Shown piece after piece: positions 37,355-44,906 of a stretch of 64,000 nucleotides of DNA. Position 1 is the first letter of the stretch, and each line of letters begins with the position of its first letter. The notes below the pieces were generated by a model, which worked only from the letters and a program-made list of their open reading frames with translations, was not told where the DNA came from and ran no database searches. This stretch comes from Rickettsia tillamookensis (GTDB lineage: Bacteria > Pseudomonadota > Alphaproteobacteria > Rickettsiales > Rickettsiaceae), in assembly GCF_016743795.2 (NCBI RefSeq), contig NZ_CP060138.2, positions 372,001-436,000 on the forward strand, in the 5' to 3' direction. The position numbers and the translations under genes were made by a program.

Positions 37355-38634
37355 ATATTCCTTCCTTCATTTTTTTTAGCCATTGCTGCTTCTCGAGCTG
37401 CAAATTTCCCAATTGCCGGAGTAGGTGTTGGTGAAGCTATTTGGACTGATTTTGCTTGTGATGCTTGAATAGCAGGTAATTTACCTTTAATTGCTTGTAA
37501 ATCATTTTCGTAGCCAAGCTTAACTATTTTTTTCTCAGTAATATTATTTTTTACTTCCCGTGGGATATTATTTTTGCCGTATTTTTCTTGAGCAGCAAGT
37601 ACCGGCTCTTCTTTGACTGGAGGAGATTTAGCCGGTTCTTTTTGATTAGTAAGGGAAGTAATTTTTTCTGAAGTTTCAATTTTAGCTGTATTAGATTTTT
37701 GGTATTCTTCCATTTCCTTTTCAATTCCTAACTCTTTTTCAAGTCCGGCTTTTTTGACTAATTGATACATTTCTTCTAAGCCCTTATGGTTAGGGTCTTT
37801 AGCTGTCATATCTTTATATCTATCAATACTACCTTTGAAATGTTCTTTTATACGATTTTTTACTAATTCAGGATGTTTTTCTGCAGATTTAATAAGCTTG
37901 TGTCTTTCTTGGTCTAATTCAGCAAGGGCTGGATTAATTTGTTTGTCTAGTTTTTCTTGGTGAGAATCAATACTTGTTTGATGTTGTTGTTGTTTTTGAT
38001 ATAAAGCTTCTTTTTTCTGAGGGTCGGGCTCTGCTTCTATCTTCTTCTTAATATCTTTTATCTGTTCTTTTTCATGTTCAATGGAGTGATTAAAGTCTTT
38101 TTGAAGTTCATAAGATAATTTTGCACCATTAATATATTGTTGTGTTTTTCGTTCAGCTTCCAGTCTTTCTTCTTCACTTGCATATTCCCCGCGGGCTAGC
38201 CTTTTCTGCTCTTCGGTCAAGGATTCAGGACTATTAATTACTTGATCAAGAAAATCACTATTTTCTTTTAGTTGCTGACGGAAATCTTTTTCAATTTTCT
38301 CATATTCAACCCAATTCTTTTCTATTCTTGCTCCCCTTTCCTCATGTTCCTGCTGCTTACGCACAACCTCAGGGTCTTGCTGTTCTAGCGTTCCTAAATT
38401 CTCAGCAGCTATTTTAGAAGAGATATTCTGCTCGGCAGTTTCTTCTTTTTTGCTAATTGCAGCTTGTACGCCTTTAATTTGTTCTAGTAGTTCAGGATTA
38501 TTAGTACTAGCCGCTAGACCTGCGGCGGCACTTGCTAAACGTGCAAGTTCGGCAGGGTTCGCAGTAGCGGTAAGTTGAGCCTTAATTGCTCCAAGCTCAT
38601 TTTTAACCTGAGCATCATCTTTATCGTCTGCCAT
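37351..38634 (-). CDS. Unknown coiled-coil protein, first gene of a two-gene operon
   Basis: This 427-residue, very hydrophilic protein has no signal peptide or membrane helix. Residues 1-60 are Ala-rich helical (LARLASAAAGLAASTNN). Residues 75-240 are long Glu/Lys/Gln coiled-coils. A linker with Pro and Ser follows (about 320-350), and then an Ala/Lys-rich C terminus (GKFAAREAAMAKKNEG). I do not know the family. Soluble coiled-coil proteins with disordered tails in an accessory region can be secreted effectors or scaffolds. The rvh secretion genes are on this same window, but no direct link is visible. Confidence 0.6.
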   Translation of the reverse strand: MADDKDDAQVKNELGAIKAQLTATANPAELARLASAAAGLAASTNNPELLEQIKGVQAAISKKEETAEQNISSKIAAENLGTLEQQDPEVVRKQQEHEERGARIEKNWVEYEKIEKDFRQQLKENSDFLDQVINSPESLTEEQKRLARGEYASEEERLEAERKTQQYINGAKLSYELQKDFNHSIEHEKEQIKDIKKKIEAEPDPQKKEALYQKQQQHQTSIDSHQEKLDKQINPALAELDQERHKLIKSAEKHPELVKNRIKEHFKGSIDRYKDMTAKDPNHKGLEEMYQLVKKAGLEKELGIEKEMEEYQKSNTAKIETSEKITSLTNQKEPAKSPPVKEEPVLAAQEKYGKNNIPREVKNNITEKKIVKLGYENDLQAIKGKLPAIQASQAKSVQIASPTPTPAIGKFAAREAAMAKKNEGRNI

Positions 38635-38836
38635 TGGAATATTTTTTAATAGTATTTAAACCTATTAATTATCCTAAAATCTTTAATATATTGGCTCAAA
38701 ATATATCAATTGTTAAGAATATTATTTAAGTTGCTAAGTTAAAGGTTAATATTATTTAAACAAACAGTCAAACAATTAACTATTTTTTTTTCTATTTGTT
38801 CTAAATCTTATTGTAAAAATACAACCTAAATAGAAC

Positions 38837-39880
38837 CTAAGAAGGGAAATATAGTAATTTACCTTTTTCTTCTATTTCTTCTTTATTATATGATGGATTT
38901 AATTCAGGAGGCAAAATTTTAACAAGCTCTTTAGCTTCTTCTATATCCCCAAGGCTTGCATAGCTAAAAGCTTTTGCTGCGAGTATTATTCCTCTGTTTC
39001 TCTCTGATATTTGACCTGCTCCGTGCTTTAAAACGTAATTACAGCAATCCATTGCCTCTTTATATTTTCCTATTAAATTTAGTAATACGGCTTTATGTCT
39101 ATATAAATTTAGTTTTTCATATTCAATTTTAAATTCTAAAGCCTCATTTATAGAAGCAAGTGCTTCATAGTATTTGTTCTGATCACTTAGATGTATTGCC
39201 CTTATAAAAAGATAGCATATTTGTAATTCTTTATTTTTTATACCTAATCTTTGGATTCTTCTAAAAAATCTTTCTGATTCTTCAATCTTTTTTTCATTTA
39301 GTAAACTTAAAGCTTTATCTAATAGCATCTCTATATTATTTATATTTCTAGGCAGCTGATTATTTGCAAAGCCTAATTCTTTTAAGCATCTTAATTTAAA
39401 ATTAATAGCACTAGAAGATTCAGGGTTTAAAGTTAAGGCTTGATTTAACTTAATAAGTGCCTTTTGATATTTTTTTCTATGAAATAAACATATTCCTGCA
39501 AGGGTAAATAAAGTTTCCTTTGTGTAATTATCATTTATTTTATTAAATATTTTATCTCTTAATATTTTGTCAGCTTTTTCAAATTGTTGTTTTTCAATAA
39601 GTTTGTTAATGATAATTAATAAAGTTGCTCCTTTAATATAAATATAATCAGGATTATCAGGATTTAATTTTATCGCTTTATTATAAGCTTTAATCGCTTC
39701 TTCGTTTTCATTTAATAATCCTAAAGCTATTCCTTTATTAAAGTAGAATAAAGCATCGTCACGTTTTAGCTTTATTGCTTTATTAAATGACTCTAATGCT
39801 TTTTCTGGTTCCATATATATTTGAGATTTACCCAACAAATACCAGTATTCACTATTATTTGATTCTTTATCAACTTGCAT
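38837..39880 (-). CDS. Tetratricopeptide-repeat protein
   Basis: This 347-residue protein is built of TPR units, alpha-alpha hairpins that bind partner proteins. The clearest are at about residues 8-40 (YWYLLGKSQIYMEPEKALESF), 42-75 (ALFYFNKGIALGLLNENEEAI) and 120-155 (LFTLAGICLFHRKKYQKAL). More diverged units follow to about residue 325. It has no signal peptide or membrane helix. The partner is unknown. It is transcribed toward the coiled-coil operon but separated by 200 bp of AT-rich sequence. Confidence 0.8.
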   Translation of the reverse strand: MQVDKESNNSEYWYLLGKSQIYMEPEKALESFNKAIKLKRDDALFYFNKGIALGLLNENEEAIKAYNKAIKLNPDNPDYIYIKGATLLIIINKLIEKQQFEKADKILRDKIFNKINDNYTKETLFTLAGICLFHRKKYQKALIKLNQALTLNPESSSAINFKLRCLKELGFANNQLPRNINNIEMLLDKALSLLNEKKIEESERFFRRIQRLGIKNKELQICYLFIRAIHLSDQNKYYEALASINEALEFKIEYEKLNLYRHKAVLLNLIGKYKEAMDCCNYVLKHGAGQISERNRGIILAAKAFSYASLGDIEEAKELVKILPPELNPSYNKEEIEEKGKLLYFPS

Positions 39881-39917
39881 AATAACCTAAATATTAAAGA
39901 CTTTTTAAAGCCTATAA

Positions 39918-40053
39918 TAGACTTCCTGCATAAATTACTTCTAAAGGTAATTTGTACGTCGATCCGGTGCTCGAATCCTCACGTACCTCTATGTACGCTG
40001 CGGTTCTGTGCTCCGTGTCTCCTTCAAATTCCTCTTTATAAGATAACTTATGC
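39918..40053. repeat. Rickettsia palindromic element, family A
   Basis: The termini are tagacttcctgcataa and ttatgcaggaagtcta. The interior shares tcctcacgtac, gtacgctgcgg and gtacgtcgatccggtgc with sister copies. It is intergenic here. The rest of the 39881-40239 gap, about 190 bp, is plain AT-rich sequence. Confidence 0.87.
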
Positions 40054-40266
40054 AGGAAGTCTAATCTGCTTAATTTTTATAAACTTATAGTTTCATTTTA
40101 TTAACTTATTACTAGCTATTCAATAATCGTTAACTAAAAAATTAATAAATATTATTAATTAGTTGTATTTTTGTTAACTACATATCGTAATAATAGTAAA
40201 AATAGTGAAAAAATTATAAAGACTTAGTGTTGGTTATTCTTGGAGTTATTATTTAAGAAAAACTCT

Positions 40267-40677
40267 ATGTATAAAAAGTTAAGCAAAAAATATTATGTTC
40301 CTTACTTTACTCATTCCGAACTTGCCTGTAAACAAACCGGTAAAATAGTACTAGCTGAAGGATTCGCAGAGAAATTAATTGAACTACGTACTATATTCGG
40401 TAAATCCATGCCGGTTGTTTCAGGTTGCAGATCACGTGAGTATAATACCAAAATAAAAGGAGCTAAGAACTCTTTTCATATCTACGACTATCCTCACCAT
40501 AGTGGTAAAGGTTGCTGTGCCGTTGATATTGCTACTACAGACTCTAATTATCGAGGTAACCTAATGGCTTTAGCTTGGAGCGTCGGTTGGTCCGTCGGTA
40601 TTCACAAAAACTTTCTACATATAGATAGACGTATCGATTATACAACCTCTAACCAAATTATGTTTTTGTATGATTGA
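40267..40677 (+). CDS. Peptidase M15-type zinc peptidase (endolysin-like)
   Basis: This 136-residue protein resembles M15 D-Ala-D-Ala carboxypeptidase/endolysin domains that cut peptidoglycan peptides. FTHSELACKQTGKIVL starts the domain. VVSGCRSREYN precedes the metal region, SFHIYDYPHHSGKGCCAVDIA holds a His and the zinc Asp, and FLHIDRR holds the last His. No signal peptide is evident, as in phage endolysins that leave through a holin. I chose ATG 40267; a TTG at 40240 would add nine residues. Confidence 0.75.
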   Translation: MYKKLSKKYYVPYFTHSELACKQTGKIVLAEGFAEKLIELRTIFGKSMPVVSGCRSREYNTKIKGAKNSFHIYDYPHHSGKGCCAVDIATTDSNYRGNLMALAWSVGWSVGIHKNFLHIDRRIDYTTSNQIMFLYD

Positions 40678-40764
40678 TAAAAAATAAGTTGAAAATAAAA
40701 TAAATCTTACTACTATAGGCTACGATATTTATACAATGTAATAATTTAAAAAAAGTTTTTAAAA

Positions 40765-41253
40765 ATGACTATTAATAATAATGTTTATATAAATCAGTTA
40801 AAACCAACTGCGAAAGCAGCAATGCTTATTCGTAAACCAATTGACCAAGTATTTGAAGCTTTTATAAATCCTAATATTACCTCAAAATTTTGGTTTACTA
40901 AAAGCAGCGATAGACTAGAAGTTAAGAAACAAATCACTTGGACCTGGGAAATGTACAGCTTCTCAGCTCAAATTAACGTGCAGGAAATTGAAAAAAATAA
41001 AAAAATACTTATGGAATGGGATACGTATAAAACTCCAACATTAGTAGAATGGCAGTTTACTTCGATTAGTTCAGAAGAAACTTTTGTTACTATTACAAAT
41101 ACCGGTTTTATAGGCGATGCTAATGAAGTGGTAGAGCAGGCTATTTCTTCAACCGAAGGATTTACCTTAGTACTTGCCGGAGCTAAGGCATTTTTAAAGC
41201 ATAATATTATTTTAAATCTTGTAAGTGATCGTTTTCCTAAAAAAATAGATTAA
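40765..41253 (+). CDS. SRPBCC/AHSA1-family protein
   Basis: This 162-residue protein has the START-like AHSA1 fold. The features are the opening strand (AKAAMLIRKPIDQVFEAFINPNITSKFWFT), a middle sheet (QITWTWEMYSFSAQINVQEI, KILMEWDT), LVEWQFTSISSEETFVTITNTGF and a long C-terminal helix (EGFTLVLAGAKAFLKHNI). The Asn-Pro-x-x-x-x-x-Trp-Phe pattern is typical. These proteins bind hydrophobic ligands; the ligand here is unknown. Confidence 0.78.
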   Translation: MTINNNVYINQLKPTAKAAMLIRKPIDQVFEAFINPNITSKFWFTKSSDRLEVKKQITWTWEMYSFSAQINVQEIEKNKKILMEWDTYKTPTLVEWQFTSISSEETFVTITNTGFIGDANEVVEQAISSTEGFTLVLAGAKAFLKHNIILNLVSDRFPKKID

Positions 41254-41388
41254 TAAACTTTCTACTGAAAAATATCTTTTATCTTATTTAGGTGATAATA
41301 AAGATAAGTTCATAATGTTGTTAGAAAAAATAATATAAAGAAGATTTTTAGTAGACAAGCTTAATAATATTAATAAAACAGAATAAAG

Positions 41389-41518
41389 TTGCTTAAATAC
41401 CAAAGAGTTAAAATTATCATGCTTCCTTAGGATTAAAAAACTATTTATTATTGCAATTTTCAAATTTTTACTTTAATTGTAATCAACTAATTATTAATAA
41501 AAATAAGAAATGACTTTT
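41389..41518 (+). promoter_or_regulatory. Upstream region of SpoT-like cassette 3
   Basis: It is related to 32093-32223 and 34308-34436 but more diverged. The -10 candidate is TTTAAT instead of TATAAT, which predicts weaker expression. The last 60 bp (attgtaatcaactaattatt) are the best conserved. Confidence 0.5.
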
Positions 41519-42184
41519 ATGGAAGATTTAAGCTCTTGGAAAGAAAAGTTTGAAACTTGCGTTTACGCTAAAAAACTATTACACAAAATCGAATATTTAA
41601 ATACTAAAGTAAAAAATCCTGTTGATATAGAAGAAGTTAAAAAAGGTATCTACTACGCTCGCAAGTATCACGGTGTGCAGTTGCGTCAATCAGGCGATCC
41701 TTATTATTCTCACCCGATTGAAGTAGCGATTATGCTTGCAGAGTTTGTAGCCGAAGAAGCTCCTAAGCTTTATAATGCTATTATGCTGCAAGCTGCTTTA
41801 CTGCATGATACTATTGAAGATACAGAACTTACCGAAGAAATGATAACCGCAATTTTTGGACTGGAAGTAGCAAAGCACGTAGAGGGTTTAACTAGAATCA
41901 AACCATATGGAAAGATTAGTGCAGAGGAAAGCTTAAATCTATTAATTAATGAGAAACGACATGATACGGTATTAATAAAGTTCTTTGACAGAATGCATAA
42001 TTTACAAACTTTAGGTGCTAAATCACCTGAAAAAGCTAAAAAGATTATTGAAGAAAGCTTGGTAAGCTTTCTAATTTTTAGCATGTACTTAGAAATGCCG
42101 CAAGTTACAAAATATTTAACTAATATATGTTATCAAAGTTTATCTATTGTATTTTCTGAAACCCCAAATTATAAAGTGTTTTAA
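41519..42184 (+). CDS. SpoT-like ppGpp hydrolase domain protein, copy 3
   Basis: This 221-residue paralogue starts at ATG 41519 (MEDLSSWKEKFETCVYAKK), matching copies 1 and 2 rather than the in-frame ATG at 41510. The hydrolase residues are all present: RQSGDPYYSHP, LLHDTIEDTELT and KFFDRMHNLQTL. No other RelA/SpoT domain is present. Its last 14 codons overlap the 3' end of ProP-like copy 3. Confidence 0.85.
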   Translation: MEDLSSWKEKFETCVYAKKLLHKIEYLNTKVKNPVDIEEVKKGIYYARKYHGVQLRQSGDPYYSHPIEVAIMLAEFVAEEAPKLYNAIMLQAALLHDTIEDTELTEEMITAIFGLEVAKHVEGLTRIKPYGKISAEESLNLLINEKRHDTVLIKFFDRMHNLQTLGAKSPEKAKKIIEESLVSFLIFSMYLEMPQVTKYLTNICYQSLSIVFSETPNYKVF

Positions 42185-43505
42185 TAGAATAATTACCTGT
42201 TTCTTTTTCTAATTTTTCAAAATGGAAAATACCCCAAATGAACCCTATAACTACAGGGATAGTTACAATAAGTATTCCCCAATTACCAAAATATTTTGTA
42301 AGATAAATTAACCCGAATGAAGTAATTATATATATAAAAGCTCTTGATAAAGCATATATAAAACTTGCATAAGTAAAACGCTTAAATACAGGAAAATGTT
42401 TGTAAAAAATAGGCATAGCTGAAGAATAGCTTAAAGAAAATATTACTAATAATATTTGTATTATTAATAATGCAGAAGAAGAGGTTATAATGTTTAAAGC
42501 ATAAGGGAAAATAAGAGTAATACACGTGAATATTACTACTTTGTATTTAAGAAGTGTTAAAGGATATACATAACAACTTAAATAAGTCCATATTGCAAAG
42601 CCTAAAACTTGAAATATTGAAACAATAAAATTTTGATGAATAACTTCTTCTGAGGTAAAATTAAAATTAGTTTTAAGTATATTCCCACAGTGAAAATAAG
42701 TAATATAAAAACATATAGGCCATGCACATTGTATAAAAAATAAAGCTAAAGAATTCTTTTGCTTAACTTTTTCTTTCCATGCTAGATTATCTTCTAATTT
42801 CTCTGTATTGATATTAATTTTTTGTGAAGCTAACTCTAGAGATTTTTTTAATTGACGCTTTGCATCAACAAATTCAGGAGTTTCACGAAGATGGGTTCTA
42901 GCAATCGCTCCTATAATAGCAATAACTGCACCTATTACAAAGGCAATACGCCAATTAAAACTTCCATTTATCGCTAGATCGGCAATCCCCAAAGCAGCAA
43001 ATCCTCCTATACTCGAAAAAATAGTAACTATTGCAACAGCTGGATATTGTATTGGTGGTTTTGTTATTTCAGTTATATAAAGCTCAGCTCCTATTACTTC
43101 GCCCATTGATGATATACCTTGAACAATACGACATACTGTTACTACCCATGCAGCGGTTACACCAATTTGTGCATAAGTAGGAAGAGTAGCCATAGCAATA
43201 CATGAAATAGACATTATAGCAGTAGTTATTACTACCGTACTTTTTCTGCCTATATTATCACCTATCCATCCAAATATTAAAGCTCCAAATGGTCTTAACA
43301 AATAAGTGGAACAGAAAGCAGCTGCTGCATATAGTGCTGAGGCATGTGCATCAGCCTTTGGATAAAATAACTCATTTAAAAGCACTGCCATATGGACATA
43401 TAGCATAAGGTCGAAATATTCAAGAAATGTACCGATAGATAATAACCCTATCGCTTCCTTTTGATTACGTGTTAAGCTTCTTTGTTCCTTTTCATAGCCG
43501 AGCAT
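42144..43505 (-). CDS. proP: ProP-like MFS transporter, copy 3
   Basis: This 453-residue MFS carrier starts MLGYEKEQRSLTRNQKEA. The family loop RPFGALIFGWIGDNIGRKSTVVITT and the central THLRETPEFVDAKRQLKKSL are present. It is a little longer than copies 1 and 2 at the C terminus (HFEKLEKETGNYSIKTLYNL). It is convergent with SpoT-like copy 3, with a 41-bp overlap. The substrate is not deducible. Confidence 0.87.
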   Translation of the reverse strand: MLGYEKEQRSLTRNQKEAIGLLSIGTFLEYFDLMLYVHMAVLLNELFYPKADAHASALYAAAAFCSTYLLRPFGALIFGWIGDNIGRKSTVVITTAIMSISCIAMATLPTYAQIGVTAAWVVTVCRIVQGISSMGEVIGAELYITEITKPPIQYPAVAIVTIFSSIGGFAALGIADLAINGSFNWRIAFVIGAVIAIIGAIARTHLRETPEFVDAKRQLKKSLELASQKININTEKLEDNLAWKEKVKQKNSLALFFIQCAWPICFYITYFHCGNILKTNFNFTSEEVIHQNFIVSIFQVLGFAIWTYLSCYVYPLTLLKYKVVIFTCITLIFPYALNIITSSSALLIIQILLVIFSLSYSSAMPIFYKHFPVFKRFTYASFIYALSRAFIYIITSFGLIYLTKYFGNWGILIVTIPVVIGFIWGIFHFEKLEKETGNYSIKTLYNLGFQKIQ

Positions 43506-43612
43506 AAATTCTTTATAAAAAATTAAATTGTAAAGAAATCTATACTGTTTAAAATAAAAGTCAATAGGAATTTTTGCTTTATACGGTAAATAAGAAAGTG
43601 AAGTGCAACTTA
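43506..43612 (-). promoter_or_regulatory. Shared upstream region of ProP-like copy 3
   Basis: It carries the same aattgtaaagaaatctatac and agtcaataggaattttt segments as 34175-34290 and 36416-36530, with a few substitutions. Confidence 0.5.
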
Positions 43613-43651
43613 TTATTAATTTATGTTATCAATTTTATAAATATAATTGAA

Positions 43652-44764
43652 CTAGTTTAAAGTTGTATGTCCGTGTACCTGAGCATTCATCACAAGTCCA
43701 AAGCCTATTAGCATGGATGCGATCATTGTTCCGCCGTAAGAAATAAATGGCAGTGGTACGCCTACTACGGGAAGTAAGCCCATAACCATAGCTATATTAA
43801 TAAATACGTGACTAAATAAGATTGAAGTGATACCTATTACCATTAATTTACTAAAAATCTTTCGGCAATTTGCGGCAATTAATAAAGAAATAGTTATAAG
43901 TGCAAAGTATAATATTAGTAAAAACATTCCTCCTATAAAGCCAAACTCTTCGGCAAAGGTAGCAAAGATAAAGTCTGTTTGATGTTCGGGAAGAAAATCT
44001 AAATGGCTTTGGCTACCTTGATTTAAACCGCGTCCAAATAGGCTACCTGAACCTATAGCGATTTTAGACTGAATAATATTATAGCTAGCACCGAGCGGAT
44101 CATGTTCCGGATCTAAAAAAACCATTACCCGTTTTTTTTGATAATCATACATCATATTCCAAGCAATAGGCAGACTAATAAGAGCAGCAAGACCTAATAT
44201 TATAAAATATTTTATTCTAAAACCCGTTGCAAAAAATATAATTGCCGAAACAATTAAAACAATCATTCCCGTACCTAAATCCGGTTCTCTAATTATTAGA
44301 AAAGCCGGTATTAAAACTCCTATAATCGGTATGATAACTTTATGGAATTTTGTTAGATCATCAATTGTGAGTAGATGGAAATACCTCGCAAGCATTAGCA
44401 CAACGGCAATTTTTATCGGTTCGGAAGGCTGAAGCTTAACTATACCGATATCGATCCATCTTTTTCCACCCATAGCAGTTGAACCGAAAAGCTCCACAGC
44501 AACTAGTAAAGCCAGCACGCAAAAATAAAAAATATACGATAACCTAAAGATTATCCGCAAATCAATTAGTGCAATAATAATGGCTAAAGGCAAGAATATA
44601 CAAAAATTTATAATTTGTTTGTAAGCCCAGGGTTGTAAATTACTATTTGCTGCAGAATAAAGCACAATGAAACCAATACAGCAAATTAAGCTAATTAGTA
44701 AAATTAAAGTAATCGGTAATTTTTGTAATTGTTCTAGATAATTTTTATTCGTCATTTTTTGCAA
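43652..44764 (-). CDS. mrdB: Rod-shape glycan polymerase RodA
   Basis: This SEDS-family polymerase extends peptidoglycan strands with PBP2 in the inner membrane. The 370 residues form about ten helices. Family landmarks are AMGGKRWIDIGIVKLQPSEPIKIAVVLMLARYF, IREPDLGTGMIV, the extracellular loop with LDPEHDPLGASYNIIQSKIAIGSG, the catalytic-region QSHLDFLPEHQTDFIFATFAEEFG and the end VVGVPLPFISYGGT. The length and loop favour RodA over FtsW. It marks the return to core genes after the accessory block. Confidence 0.95.
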   Translation of the reverse strand: MQKMTNKNYLEQLQKLPITLILLISLICCIGFIVLYSAANSNLQPWAYKQIINFCIFLPLAIIIALIDLRIIFRLSYIFYFCVLALLVAVELFGSTAMGGKRWIDIGIVKLQPSEPIKIAVVLMLARYFHLLTIDDLTKFHKVIIPIIGVLIPAFLIIREPDLGTGMIVLIVSAIIFFATGFRIKYFIILGLAALISLPIAWNMMYDYQKKRVMVFLDPEHDPLGASYNIIQSKIAIGSGSLFGRGLNQGSQSHLDFLPEHQTDFIFATFAEEFGFIGGMFLLILYFALITISLLIAANCRKIFSKLMVIGITSILFSHVFINIAMVMGLLPVVGVPLPFISYGGTMIASMLIGFGLVMNAQVHGHTTLN

Positions 44765-44779
44765 TCAGTAAATAATGGT

Positions 44780-44906
44780 GATAGACGAAGTTTAATTTAG
44801 AAAAGAGCAAGGCGTTTCATATTTTTTAACCGCAGCGTATACTTTAGTACGTGAGGATTAAAAAATATGAAACAACGACGCCAATTTTTTAAATTAAACG
44901 AGTATA
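44780..44906. repeat. Palindromic repeat, family B (inverted copy)
   Basis: It runs from atagacgaagtttaattt to acgagtata and contains aaaagagcaaggcg, gcgtatactttagtacgtg and cgacgccaatttttt. The right end overlaps the last codons of ptrB by about a dozen bases, with the ptrB stop inside it. Confidence 0.78.
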
